A stretch of DNA of 64,000 nt, from the NCBI RefSeq assembly GCF_900119185.1, contig NZ_FPJE01000015.1:1-64000 (forward strand), read 5' to 3'. The position numbers and the translations under genes are program-made. Under the pieces are notes generated by a model. The model saw only the letters and a list, made by a program, of their open reading frames with translations. It had not been told where the DNA came from and did not search any database. Position 1 is the stretch's first letter. Each line of letters begins with the position of its first letter. This DNA comes from Sinomicrobium oceani. Its GTDB lineage: Bacteria; Bacteroidota; Bacteroidia; Flavobacteriales; Flavobacteriaceae. This document shows, piece after piece, positions 53,426 through 62,456 of this stretch.

Positions 53426-54166
53426 ATGAAATACATACTATCTTTTACACTTCTGTTATTTTACGCAATTACCTTACAGGCCCAGAAACTCGATGGTTCC
53501 TGGAAGCTTACCCATAAAAACGGAAAAATGGTCCATGACACGGAGTACATCCGGATATACCAGGACGGATATTTTACCTTCGGAGGTAAAAAAACAGCGG
53601 ATAATTCTTTTACCGATGCCGGGGGAGGCCCATACACCATAGAAGGAGATCAATATACGGAAATACCGGATTTCTATACGGCTGCACCGGAAAAAACAGG
53701 AAAAAAGCAACAGTATTTCATAGCGGTCACCAAACAGCAGATCGTCCTGAAACAGGCAGGAGGCCATACCGAAACCTGGACACGGATATCAGAAGAGAAA
53801 GACCAGCTTACGGGAAACTGGGTAATTACGGGACGAGCCGACCCCAAAGGGAAAATGAACGAAATGACTCCGGGCGATCGCCGGACTATTAAAATCCTGA
53901 GTGGTGGAAGATTCCAATGGGTAGCCTTTAATTCTGCCACAAAAAAATTTCATGGCACAGGTGGTGGCACCTACACTGCCGAAGATGGAAAGTACACCGA
54001 GCATATCACTTTCTTCTCGCGGGACAAAGACCGGGTCGGAGCTTCTCTCGGATTCCATTATGACGTCAGGGACGGCAAGTGGTATCACAGTGGAAAAAGC
54101 TCGGCCGGAAAACCGATCAGTGAGATATGGTCCAGGTATAAAGATGCTTATCAAGCTAAAAAATAG
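53426..54166 (+). CDS. secreted protein with two lipocalin-like repeats
   Basis: This 246-residue protein has a signal peptide ending LQAQ (residue 19). It contains two copies of a beta-barrel-like unit. The first starts at KLDGSWKLTHKNGKM (about 20) and has GGGPYTIEGDQYTE. The second starts at QLTGNWVITGRADPKGKM (about 130) and has GGGTYTAEDGKYTEHI. Both carry a G-x-W-x-x-(T) start as in lipocalin-like or DUF4488 proteins. No enzyme residues can be named. It follows mscS-type gene by 36 bp and may share its transcript. Function unknown. Confidence 0.75.
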   Translation: MKYILSFTLLLFYAITLQAQKLDGSWKLTHKNGKMVHDTEYIRIYQDGYFTFGGKKTADNSFTDAGGGPYTIEGDQYTEIPDFYTAAPEKTGKKQQYFIAVTKQQIVLKQAGGHTETWTRISEEKDQLTGNWVITGRADPKGKMNEMTPGDRRTIKILSGGRFQWVAFNSATKKFHGTGGGTYTAEDGKYTEHITFFSRDKDRVGASLGFHYDVRDGKWYHSGKSSAGKPISEIWSRYKDAYQAKK

Positions 54167-54174
54167 AAACGCTG

Positions 54175-54738
54175 TTATTCCAAGATAACCCCGTATTTTC
54201 CAAGCAGGCCTGATGCACCTTCCAGGGAAAACCTCGCCTTTTTCAGATAATTCGTCTCCGGATCGATAGCAAAACGTTGAGATGTCCGGAAATCAGAGCC
54301 TTCCAGGTGTGTTTGTTCAAAAACAGCACCTGTCAGGTCGCAACGGTCAAAAACAGCATCGCGAAGGTCACATGCCCTGAAATCCACGCCTTCCAGTTTG
54401 CATGCCGTAAAAACACATCTGCTGAGTTTTAACTGCTGAAAGGAAGAAAAATCCAGCATACAGTGTTCAAACCGGAAATCGAGCAGGATGTCATTACACC
54501 GGTCAAAGGAGACTCCGAGTAATTTACAGTGCTCGAAAAGCACATCGCGAAAAGCCGTACGTGAGGGTTGTACCATACTCAGGTCGCAATGGGAAAAACG
54601 GGATTCCGAAAAATCGATGCCGGTTAGACTGACCCGGGAAAAATTACATCGGTCAAACGTACATCCTTCGTATTCTCCCTTTTCAGGAACATTTGCGCTA
54701 AAATCCCTGTTTTCGAATATCTTATCGGAAATGAGCAT
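54175..54738 (-). CDS. pentapeptide-repeat protein (Qnr/McbG-like shape)
   Basis: This is a 187-residue protein of A(D/N)LxF-type repeats: CTFDRCNFSRVSLTGIDF, SRFSHCDLSMVQ, AVFDRCDLTGAVFEQTHLEGSDF. These form a right-handed quadrilateral helix. Length and a break in the middle (CNDILLDFRFEHCML) resemble the Qnr/McbG group, which mimics DNA and protects gyrase from inhibitors. The C-terminal stretch NYLKKARFSLEGASGLLGKYGV also fits that group, where it forms a short helix. Whether it protects gyrase is not shown. It lies 12 bp after the SpoU methyltransferase gene and is likely co-transcribed. Confidence 0.88.
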   Translation of the reverse strand: MLISDKIFENRDFSANVPEKGEYEGCTFDRCNFSRVSLTGIDFSESRFSHCDLSMVQPSRTAFRDVLFEHCKLLGVSFDRCNDILLDFRFEHCMLDFSSFQQLKLSRCVFTACKLEGVDFRACDLRDAVFDRCDLTGAVFEQTHLEGSDFRTSQRFAIDPETNYLKKARFSLEGASGLLGKYGVILE

Positions 54739-54750
54739 GTTGTGTCTTGT

Positions 54751-55290
54751 TTAAGAATTTACAGCCTGTAATTTATTGAACATATCCCAGATCACCACGC
54801 CTGCACTGACCGAAATATTCAGGGAATGCTTGGTTCCGAACTGGGGGATCTCCACGACCTCATCACACCCGGATACCACATCTTGTGCCACCCCTTTGAC
54901 CTCGTTACCGAATACTACGGCATATTTTTTACCGGGCTCCGGGATAAAATCCTGGAGCATTACCGCCTTTTCCGCCTGCTCAACGGCTATGGTTATTATT
55001 CCGGAATCGCGTAATTCCGCAATCAGGGGGGCCGTATCTTTCACATACTCCCAGTCCACACTTTCCGTGGCCCCAAGCGCTGTTTTGTGAATATCCTTGT
55101 GCGGCGGTGTGGCCGTTATACCACATAAATATATCTTTTCTACAAGAAAAGCATCGGCCGTCCGGAACACCGACCCCGTATTATTTAAACTCCTTATATT
55201 ATCCAGAACGACTATCAACGGCGTCTTTTCCGTGTTCTTGAACTCCTCTACTTCGAGCCTTTCCAGCTCACTGTTTTTCAGTTTTCGCAT
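54751..55290 (-). CDS. SpoU-type (TrmH-family) RNA 2'-O-methyltransferase
   Basis: This 179-residue SPOUT-fold enzyme has intact motifs: motif 1 NNTGSVFRTADAF, motif 2 VVFGNEVKGVAQDVV and motif 3 IPQFGTKHSLNISVSAGVVIWDMF. It methylates a ribose 2'-OH in tRNA or rRNA using S-adenosylmethionine, acting as a knotted dimer. It is short, lacking the N-terminal substrate-binding domain of RlmB. Exact target is not known. It is divergent from mutS with about 220 bp between. Confidence 0.93.
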   Translation of the reverse strand: MRKLKNSELERLEVEEFKNTEKTPLIVVLDNIRSLNNTGSVFRTADAFLVEKIYLCGITATPPHKDIHKTALGATESVDWEYVKDTAPLIAELRDSGIITIAVEQAEKAVMLQDFIPEPGKKYAVVFGNEVKGVAQDVVSGCDEVVEIPQFGTKHSLNISVSAGVVIWDMFNKLQAVNS

Positions 55291-55509
55291 ATACTGGTTT
55301 TGATCGCTATTATCTCATGACAAAAATAACCTTTTGCAACCCAATACAAAACCGGCCGGTATGTCTTTTATCACTTAAGCTCCGGGATATCGTGCAAACA
55401 AAAATTTCAAACAGCTAAAATTATTCATAAATTCGCCATTGGTTAAGACCGGGGAAAACTTCTCCGTTTCCGAATGTAAAACTACAAACCTTAAAAACCT
55501 CGAATAACG

Positions 55510-58119
55510 TTGGCATCTACAAAGAGTAAGAAGGAAACACCGTTGATGAAACAGTACAACCAGATCAAGGCAAAATATCCTGATGCAATGCTTTTGTTCC
55601 GTGTGGGAGATTTTTATGAAACTTTCGGGGAAGATGCTGTCAAAGCTTCGGGAATACTGGGGATCGTTCTCACGCATCGCAATAATGGTGGTGACCGTAG
55701 TGAACTTGCGGGATTTCCCCATCATTCGCTGAATACGTACCTGCCCAAACTGGTCAAAGCCGGAGAACGTGTAGCCATCTGCGACCAGCTGGAAGACCCT
55801 AAACTCACTAAAAAGATAGTAAAGCGGGGAGTCACCGAACTCATCACTCCGGGAGTAGCCCTGAATGACGACATACTTCATGCCAAAACCAATAATTTTC
55901 TTTGCGCAGTACACTTCGGTAAAAAAATGATGGGTATAGCCTTTCTCGATATTTCTACGGGAGAGTTCCTCACCTCTCAGGGAGACCAGGAATACACCGA
56001 CAAACTCTTACAGAATTTCAGTCCCAGCGAAGTACTGGTATCCAAAAAACACAAACAGGAATTCCTAAGTGCATTCGGCAATGATTTTCATGCTTTCTTT
56101 ATGGAAGATTGGGTGTTCCAGGACGATTTTTCCCGGGAGACCCTGACCAACCATTTCAAAACAAGTTCACTGAAAGGATTCGGGATCGATCATCTTTCGG
56201 AAGGCATTATCGCTTCGGGTGCTACCCTGCACTACCTTTCGGAAACCCAGCACAACCAGTTACAGCACATAACATCGGTAAACCGGATCGCCGAAGACGA
56301 ATATGTATGGATGGACCGCTTTACCATACGCAACCTCGAACTATACAGCGCTACGGCAAACAATGCCGTTACGCTTATCGATATCATAGACAAAACCATC
56401 TCTCCCATGGGGGGCCGTATGCTCAAAAGGTGGCTCGCCCTGCCTCTGAAAAATGCGGAGAAGATAAGACAACGTCATAGCGTGGTCCGCTACCTGCGGG
56501 AAGAGGACGGCACCTTGCAAAAAATACGCACCCAGATAAAACAAATCGGCGATATCGAGCGCCTGATCTCCAAAGTTGCTACCGGGAAGATCAACCCGAG
56601 GGAAGTGGTACAGCTCAAAAATTCGCTCGAAGCTATCATTCCTGTCAAAACACTGGCCACAGAAAGCCCGGAAGAAGCCCTGAGATTACTGGGAGACAAA
56701 CTCCATGCCTGCGATGCGCTTCGCGAAAAAATCGTGGAAACACTGCATGAAGAAGCCCCGGTAAACATTCAGAAGGGAAATGCCATAGCTTCCGGATTCT
56801 CCCCGGAACTGGACGAGCTTCGGAGCCTCGCTTTTTCGGGAAAAGACTATCTCGAACAAATGCTGGAACGGGAATCGCAACGAACAGGAATCCCTTCCTT
56901 AAAGATCGATTCCAACAACGTATTCGGTTATTACATCGAAGTGCGTAATGCCCATAAAAACAAAGTTCCCGAAGAATGGACCCGGAAGCAGACCCTGGTC
57001 AATGCCGAGCGTTATATCACGGAAGAACTGAAGGAATACGAGGCCAAAATCCTCGGAGCGGAAGAAAAGATACTGCAACTGGAACAACAGTTGTTTGCCC
57101 GACTGGTGGAATGGCTCACACAGTTTATCGCCCCTGTCCAGGCCAATGCGGCACTCATCGCCCAGCTCGACTGCCTAAGCGGCTTTGCACAACTGGCTTC
57201 GGAAAATAACTATACCTGTCCCGAAATTAACGACTCATTCGAATTACAACTCCGAAACGGAAGGCATCCTGTTATCGAAAAACAGCTTCCCCTCGGAGAA
57301 AGTTATATTGCCAACGATGTTTATCTCGACAGGGAAGACCAGCAGATCATTATGATCACCGGACCTAACATGAGTGGTAAATCGGCCATACTCAGGCAAA
57401 CGGCCCTAATCGTTTTGCTGGCCCAGATGGGTAGTTTTGTCCCTGCCGACGAAGCCCGTGTAGGTATTGTAGACAAGATATTTACCCGGGTAGGGGCCAG
57501 TGATAACATCTCCATGGGAGAATCGACCTTTATGGTGGAAATGAACGAAACGGCTTCAATACTGAACAACATTTCGGAACGCAGCCTCGTCCTCCTCGAC
57601 GAAATAGGCCGGGGTACCAGTACATACGACGGTATTTCCATTGCATGGGCGATCTCCGAATACCTCCATGAACATCCGGCACGGGCCAAAACCCTTTTCG
57701 CCACACATTATCACGAACTCAACGAGATGTGTGAAACTTTTACCCGGATCAAAAATTATAACGTATCGGTCAAAGAGCTCAAAGACAAAGTGCTCTTTCT
57801 CCGGAAACTGGTTCCCGGAGGAAGCGAGCACAGCTTTGGTATCCATGTCGCCAAAATGGCGGGAATGCCGCAACAGGTTATACAAAAAGCCAACAAAATT
57901 CTGAAAAAACTGGAAAAATCACATTCGTCCGACGAACTGTCCGACAATCTGAAATCGATGCGCGATGACGTGCAGTTGAGTTTTTTTAACCTGGACGATC
58001 CGCTGCTGGAAGATATCCGGGAAGAGATCCTTCATACGGATATCGACACCCTGACCCCGGTAGAAGCCCTGATGAAGCTCAATGAAATAAAGCGTATGCT
58101 TGTAAAATCCGGAAAATAG
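55510..58119 (+). CDS. mutS: DNA mismatch repair protein MutS
   Basis: This is an 869-residue protein of full MutS1 type. The start is a TTG at 55510 giving [20 protein letters not shown]. The ATG at 55546 would remove 12 residues that relatives usually have, so TTG is preferred. The mismatch-reading motif is F35-Y-E37 (RVGDFYETF). Walker A is [13 protein letters not shown] (about 617-629) and Walker B with signature reads [17 protein letters not shown]. The composite ABC-type site also shows the conserved [10 protein letters not shown]-like stretch [11 protein letters not shown]. It recognises mispairs and recruits MutL. Dimer and clamp domains are complete. Confidence 0.97.
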   Translation: MASTKSKKETPLMKQYNQIKAKYPDAMLLFRVGDFYETFGEDAVKASGILGIVLTHRNNGGDRSELAGFPHHSLNTYLPKLVKAGERVAICDQLEDPKLTKKIVKRGVTELITPGVALNDDILHAKTNNFLCAVHFGKKMMGIAFLDISTGEFLTSQGDQEYTDKLLQNFSPSEVLVSKKHKQEFLSAFGNDFHAFFMEDWVFQDDFSRETLTNHFKTSSLKGFGIDHLSEGIIASGATLHYLSETQHNQLQHITSVNRIAEDEYVWMDRFTIRNLELYSATANNAVTLIDIIDKTISPMGGRMLKRWLALPLKNAEKIRQRHSVVRYLREEDGTLQKIRTQIKQIGDIERLISKVATGKINPREVVQLKNSLEAIIPVKTLATESPEEALRLLGDKLHACDALREKIVETLHEEAPVNIQKGNAIASGFSPELDELRSLAFSGKDYLEQMLERESQRTGIPSLKIDSNNVFGYYIEVRNAHKNKVPEEWTRKQTLVNAERYITEELKEYEAKILGAEEKILQLEQQLFARLVEWLTQFIAPVQANAALIAQLDCLSGFAQLASENNYTCPEINDSFELQLRNGRHPVIEKQLPLGESYIANDVYLDREDQQIIMITGPNMSGKSAILRQTALIVLLAQMGSFVPADEARVGIVDKIFTRVGASDNISMGESTFMVEMNETASILNNISERSLVLLDEIGRGTSTYDGISIAWAISEYLHEHPARAKTLFATHYHELNEMCETFTRIKNYNVSVKELKDKVLFLRKLVPGGSEHSFGIHVAKMAGMPQQVIQKANKILKKLEKSHSSDELSDNLKSMRDDVQLSFFNLDDPLLEDIREEILHTDIDTLTPVEALMKLNEIKRMLVKSGK

Positions 58120-58227
58120 GAACTGTAGTCCTGTACAGTAATAATTTCAGTTCCAGGCATGTGCCGGATCACAGATCTGAAAAAAGGAAAACAGTCATGA
58201 AAAACATACTCTTTTTTTAAAAATCTC

Positions 58228-58257
58228 TTTGCCATTTATAGAAAAACATTAAATTTG
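58228..58257 (+). promoter_or_regulatory. promoter of the tRNA-Gly/tRNA-Leu unit
   Basis: TTTG (58228-58231), 18 bp, TAAATTTG (58250-58257), a full match to the Bacteroidota promoter, 39 bp before the mature tRNA-Gly. Confidence 0.7.
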
Positions 58258-58296
58258 CATCCGCAATAATCCTTACAAGGATATGTTCTTACACAT

Positions 58297-58369
58297 GCGA
58301 AAATAGCTCAGTTGGTAGAGCGCCACCTTGCCAAGGTGGAGGTCGCGGGTTCGAATCCCGTTTTTCGCT
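58297..58369 (+). tRNA. tRNA-Gly (anticodon GCC)
   Basis: GCGAAAA (58297-58303) pairs with TTTTCGC (58362-58368), discriminator T. The anticodon arm CCACC-TTGCCAA-GGTGG gives GCC and the T-arm is CGGGTTCGAATCCCG. CCA is not encoded. A tRNA-Leu follows 45 bp later. Confidence 0.97.
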
Positions 58370-58414
58370 CAAGTCTTAATTCGCTCCCGGAGCGGGTTCA
58401 GTTTTACAACAACC

Positions 58415-58500
58415 GCTCGGGTGGTGGAATTGGTAGACACGTTGGACTTAAAATCCAATGAGCAGTAATGTTCGTGCGGGTTCAAGTCCCGCCCCGAGTA
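58415..58500 (+). tRNA. tRNA-Leu (anticodon TAA)
   Basis: GCTCGGG (58415-58421) pairs with CCCGAGT (58493-58499, one G-U pair), discriminator A. The anticodon arm TTGGA-CTTAAAA-TCCAA gives TAA. A long variable arm (GAGCAGTAATGTTCG region) makes it a class II tRNA of 86 nt. CCA is not encoded. Confidence 0.97.
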
Positions 58501-58651
58501 CAGATGATCGTCTTAGAAACAAAGTTTTTGGGACGATTTTTTATTTTTATCTCTTTTCACTTCCCTCCTTGACAAGACATTCCAGGAAAACTTCGGGACT
58601 TTTACACCCCGGATACTTTAACAGGTTGCAAAAAAAAGCTTAATTTTAGAC

Positions 58652-58670
58652 CATAGCGCATTGTGCTATG
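58652..58670 (+). other. small palindrome upstream of the unknown gene
   Basis: CATAGCGC and GTGCTATG pair over 8 bp (one G-T) around ATT, 44 bp before the start at 58715. It may be an operator or a leader hairpin. Confidence 0.3.
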
Positions 58671-58714
58671 TCAAAGCCCTCTTAATATCTGAACTTTAAC
58701 CAAACAACAAAATT

Positions 58715-59488
58715 ATGCTCTCTAAAGAAGATTGCCTCAAAGCTGTCCTTTCCTGGGATACCGCCAAAGAAAGTTATTCCAGAACCGAACAGCTTATTAA
58801 TCCCGTTTTTGTATTTGATTTCGAAGAAAAAGATTGTAACTGGATTGAGAAGTTTAACGATAACAAAGCATATATCTATGCCCGTATCGGGGTGTACCGG
58901 GAGCAACTGAATCTCATTATTACGCCACTCGATAAAAACGGAAAGCCGAAAGATCTGGAAGCTTTTCTCAATATCCCCCTTACCCCTTTACAAAAAGACC
59001 TGGTACTCCTGGAACGGGAAGAGACCGTGGTCATCAAAAAAACAACGCTTTCCCGCGACCTGGATATCACACACTGCTGTGAAGAGACGGAACTCCCGGT
59101 GTACAACAACCCCGTACTGAACGAGAAGACATCTCTGGAAGAGATAGAAATGTGGAAGAATAACTGTCTGGACTGGTTTTACAGGGAATGCACGGAGTTT
59201 AACGGCAAAAGAATTTTCAGGACCTTTACGATCCCTTTTACGGATCTGATCAAAGGCAACAGTAAATTCGATAAAATCATTGCCGTTTTCGGACTTAAAT
59301 ATTCGGTCATATACCAGAGATATATCCCCACCCTGATATTCATAGCCGTAGACACCGCGACTATGCAGGCACAGATACGCAATGCTGCTCCGGCTGGCAC
59401 CATCAATACGGATATGCTGAGTAATGCTTACGACTGGTCACGTCCCTGTCCCCCTTTTTGCCGGGAAAAATTAGAAGAGAAAAACTAA
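58715..59488 (+). CDS. hypothetical cytosolic protein
   Basis: This 257-residue protein is not recognised. It has no signal peptide or membrane helix and a mixed alpha/beta composition rich in Glu and Lys. Visible features are an acidic pattern FDFEEKDCNWIEKF near residue 30, a Cys pair HCCEE at about 116-117 and a C-terminal RPCPPFC. The strand-rich end IAVFGLKYSVIYQRYIPTLIFIAVD suggests a compact domain. It follows the two tRNA genes and ends 9 bp before the seven-helix protein gene, so it probably shares a transcript with it and the two-component genes. Confidence 0.7.
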   Translation: MLSKEDCLKAVLSWDTAKESYSRTEQLINPVFVFDFEEKDCNWIEKFNDNKAYIYARIGVYREQLNLIITPLDKNGKPKDLEAFLNIPLTPLQKDLVLLEREETVVIKKTTLSRDLDITHCCEETELPVYNNPVLNEKTSLEEIEMWKNNCLDWFYRECTEFNGKRIFRTFTIPFTDLIKGNSKFDKIIAVFGLKYSVIYQRYIPTLIFIAVDTATMQAQIRNAAPAGTINTDMLSNAYDWSRPCPPFCREKLEEKN

Positions 59489-59497
59489 GGAAACACC

Positions 59498-60130
59498 ATG
59501 AGTTTCTATTACGGGTCCCTGATCCTTTCCAACTGTTTACTGATCTTATCTTTTGTACTGGGGCTATCCCGGTGGGCCACCCTGAAGCGGGACAAAAGAC
59601 ATTTTTTTGTAGCCTACCTGGGGTTCGTCCTTACTATAGAAGTCATCAATGAAATACTGATCATGCTGTTTTACGTACAGGACATCAGTTTTATCTACCC
59701 GTTTTACATAAGCGGGGAATTCTTTTTGCTCATGTGTTTATTCCTATCCATACAAAAGATGTCCGGATCTTGGTATTATGTTGCCGCAGCGGTGGCACTG
59801 CTGTTTTTTGCCGAGGCCGCATGGCTGCGAAGTGAAGGAGCAGATGTATCGGCAGGGTACGGAAAAATCATATCGCACCTCTCCATCGTGTGTTTTTCCG
59901 GATATATACTGATCAGAGCCATACGCGAATCGGGCAGAATCGATTATTTTCTGAATATATACAGTTGCCTGCTCTTGTACTATGCCATCTCTGTTTTTCT
60001 GTTCCTAATTCTGGACCAGCTCACAGCGCTTACACCCCGGAATGCTGCTGTCATCTGGGGAATGAATAACATACTATCATCAGTTCTTTACGGCGTTTCA
60101 TGGTATACCTTCCTGCAATTAAAGAAATAA
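59498..60130 (+). CDS. hypothetical seven-helix membrane protein
   Basis: This 210-residue protein is made of about seven hydrophobic segments, for example LILSNCLLILSFVLGL, LGFVLTIEVINEILIML, SGEFFLLMCLFLSI, YYVAAAVALLFFAEAAWL and LLYYAISVFLFLIL. No known family is recognised. Its stop overlaps the start of the histidine-kinase gene by 31 bp, and it starts 9 bp after the unknown gene before it. The kinase behind it has almost no sensor region, so this protein may provide the sensing part. That role is inferred from layout only. Confidence 0.75.
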   Translation: MSFYYGSLILSNCLLILSFVLGLSRWATLKRDKRHFFVAYLGFVLTIEVINEILIMLFYVQDISFIYPFYISGEFFLLMCLFLSIQKMSGSWYYVAAAVALLFFAEAAWLRSEGADVSAGYGKIISHLSIVCFSGYILIRAIRESGRIDYFLNIYSCLLLYYAISVFLFLILDQLTALTPRNAAVIWGMNNILSSVLYGVSWYTFLQLKK

Positions 60131-60879
60131 ACATCAGTATCAGCGAACTGGTTATCATGATTATCATCCTTACGATAATCATCAGTTTTTCTTTGCTCGC
60201 TTACCAAAGTTTTATCAAAAGAATAATCCGCGAAAAGAGCATACAATATGAACAGGAAATACGACATCAGAAAGATTTCCTGCAACAGCAGGTGAAAATC
60301 CAGGAGGATGAACGTGAACGAATTGCCGTATTGCTCCACGACGATATCGGCAACCGCCTGAATATACTTTCGGTATGGCTGCACAACCCCGAAGCCTGGA
60401 ACAGCCGGCGATCGCAGGAGATCATACTGGCACAGATCCCGGAACTGATCGATGCCACCCGGAGTATTTCCCATTCTCTGTATCCTATCAATCTGGAACG
60501 TTTCGGACTTCTGCTTTCCCTTGAAGAAATGCTGTCCGGAATGAGCCCTTCGCTTCATACACGCCTGATCACCACACATCCGTACCAGAACAGGCCTGTT
60601 GTTGTCGAAGTACAGCTCTACAGGATCATACAGGAGTTCATGACCAATGTTATCAAACACGCAGAAGCATCAGCTGTAAAAATCTATCTCCGTGATTCGG
60701 AAGGTTCCCTGTCTGTATTACTTTCTGATAACGGCAAAGGTTTTGACACCGGTTCTTCCGGAAAGGGAATGGGACTGCGGAACATTACATTACGTCTTCG
60801 TTCCCTTAACGCTTCTTACAAATGGAAAAGCACGAAGCGCCAAGGATCCCGTTTAATCTTCATAATCCCCAAACCATGA
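60100..60879 (+). CDS. NarL-type sensor histidine kinase (HisKA_3)
   Basis: This is a 259-residue kinase with one N-terminal helix (about 17-36, ELVIMIIILTIIISFSLLAY) and no recognisable sensor domain. The dimerisation box ERERIAVLLHDDIGNRLN carries the phospho-acceptor His. The HATPase domain has IQEFMTNVIKHAEA (N box), DNGKGFD and GKGMGLRNI (G boxes). A start at 60157 would avoid the overlap with the preceding gene but shorten the helix. Its stop overlaps the regulator start as ATGA. It phosphorylates the NarL-type regulator encoded next. Confidence 0.93.
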   Translation: MVYLPAIKEINISISELVIMIIILTIIISFSLLAYQSFIKRIIREKSIQYEQEIRHQKDFLQQQVKIQEDERERIAVLLHDDIGNRLNILSVWLHNPEAWNSRRSQEIILAQIPELIDATRSISHSLYPINLERFGLLLSLEEMLSGMSPSLHTRLITTHPYQNRPVVVEVQLYRIIQEFMTNVIKHAEASAVKIYLRDSEGSLSVLLSDNGKGFDTGSSGKGMGLRNITLRLRSLNASYKWKSTKRQGSRLIFIIPKP

Positions 60880-61556
60880 CTATAAAAATTGCACTGGCAG
60901 ATGACGAGGAACTGTTCCTGGAAGGTCTGACCCGCCTGCTATCTGTCTCCAAAGAGATCACGGTAACCACCACAGCAGAAGACGGTACTGCATTACTCCG
61001 AAAGCTATCGGAAATTGAAGAAGGACAATTTCCCGAGATCGTTCTTGCCGACATACAAATGCAGCCCATGAACGGCTTCGAACTGGTGGAGCAATTACGA
61101 AAGTACTATCCCGACCTGCGGATTATCATTCTTTCTTCCCATTACCGAAATGCTGTTTTCGGTCAGATGATAAAGCTCGGTGTTTCCGCATTTCTACCCA
61201 AGAACTCCACAAGAGAGAGCCTGCTCAACGCGATTCGGTCCGTGCATGAAACCGGAGTTTATTTCTCACCGGGAGATCATCGTATGCTCCTGGAATACGT
61301 TAAGGATAAACCTAAAAAGCATAGTATCATTTCATCTGACGAATTATCGGAAAGGGAAATAGAAGTGGTAAAACTCATTTGTAGCGAACTTACAAACCAG
61401 GAAATCGGTGATAAACTCTACATCAGCAAAAGGACCGTAGAGAGCCACAGGCAACGGATACTGGAAAAAATAGGCGCCCGGAATACCGTAGGACTGGTGA
61501 TCTATGCCATTGCTCACGAAATCATCCCCCCCTCGCCATATTTGGGCTCCGTATAA
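60876..61556 (+). CDS. NarL/FixJ-type response regulator
   Basis: This is a 226-residue regulator. The frame is open from 60822, but MTIKIALADDEELF at 60876 is the normal family start and gives the ATGA overlap with the kinase stop. The receiver has D9-D10 and phospho-acceptor D59 (IVLADIQMQP). The LuxR-type helix-turn-helix is at about 160-220 (LSEREIEVVKLICSELTNQEI, ISKRTVESHRQRILEKI). The genes at 61720-63871, 163 bp downstream, are natural candidates for its targets. Confidence 0.95.
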   Translation: MTIKIALADDEELFLEGLTRLLSVSKEITVTTTAEDGTALLRKLSEIEEGQFPEIVLADIQMQPMNGFELVEQLRKYYPDLRIIILSSHYRNAVFGQMIKLGVSAFLPKNSTRESLLNAIRSVHETGVYFSPGDHRMLLEYVKDKPKKHSIISSDELSEREIEVVKLICSELTNQEIGDKLYISKRTVESHRQRILEKIGARNTVGLVIYAIAHEIIPPSPYLGSV

Positions 61557-61719
61557 ATACGGAATACTCATTTTGGTTATTTATACGCTAAAACTTCCCG
61601 GGATTCTTTCCTTACTTTGAACCAGTTCATTGCAAGTGAAGCTTCAACCCCGAATAATGAGCGATGGTGTAATCTGAAAAACCAACAAAAAGAGTAAGAA
61701 CAACCCAAATTTTAAAACA

Positions 61720-62394
61720 ATGGCTGATTATAGTTTAGACATTCAATTTACACAGGATCAATTACAAATTCTGTATATGGCAGGATCCAATGTCGTAGTA
61801 GCAAAACCGAGCGGAGACGGCAGTACACCCAATGTGGCATGGCAGGTATTTAAGCCTATGCAGGCCAATACGCTGAGCTGGGATGAAGAATATGGTATAT
61901 ATGCTTCCACTTCGGAAGTAACCAACGGTGCCAAGCTCGTACAGCTCTCCAGTGTCGATGTCGGCGCTCCTATGAATAAGTTGTTTACACTGCAACCCAG
62001 TGCCGTTATCTCAGGCCCTGCGGACGGTGGTACAAAAGACGCTTTTTCCCTGCTGAACAAGTACGATCAGAAATCACTGATGACTGTCGGACTTTACCAG
62101 AATGCCAATGTAAACGGAACGGACATCATTGGAAACGCTATTTCCGCAGTTCCTACCTTGTTATCCAGTACAGCGGTCATGACCCCATACACTACGGTCT
62201 ATATCTGGTTGCAATCGCAGGTAAAAAGTAACTCCGTAGTAACCACCGTAACCTCTCCCATGACCGAGTTGAAATTCGGAGGAGGGACCAATCGAATTTC
62301 GGTGAAGTACGATTCCCAATCCGGAAAATTTATCAATTCCGGACAGGCTAAATCTTCCAAGGTATCGATCCATTATCTCGAACCGGCCTTATAA
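61720..62394 (+). CDS. hypothetical beta-rich protein without signal peptide
   Basis: This is a 224-residue protein, not recognised with certainty. It has no signal peptide, no membrane helix and no Cys. The composition is rich in Ser, Thr, Val, Gln and Asn with strand-like alternation (NVVVAKPSGDGSTPNVAWQVF, ASTSEVTNGAKLVQLSS, SKVSIHYLEPAL). It reads like a secreted or particle-bound beta-sandwich, such as lectin-like or pore-forming proteins, but no motif proves this. It is the first of three co-oriented genes, 62 bp before the tail-fibre-like gene, and lies 163 bp after a LuxR-type regulator. Confidence 0.65.
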   Translation: MADYSLDIQFTQDQLQILYMAGSNVVVAKPSGDGSTPNVAWQVFKPMQANTLSWDEEYGIYASTSEVTNGAKLVQLSSVDVGAPMNKLFTLQPSAVISGPADGGTKDAFSLLNKYDQKSLMTVGLYQNANVNGTDIIGNAISAVPTLLSSTAVMTPYTTVYIWLQSQVKSNSVVTTVTSPMTELKFGGGTNRISVKYDSQSGKFINSGQAKSSKVSIHYLEPAL

Positions 62395-62456
62395 CCTATA
62401 TTCAATCCCTACGGGCTGTATGTGCACATACAGCCCGTTAATTTAAAGCAATCCCC

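Noticed and set aside
58715-59488. CPPFC end as a thioredoxin-like active site
   Set aside because: The motif lies at the extreme C-terminus without a thioredoxin fold pattern, so a redox role cannot be supported.
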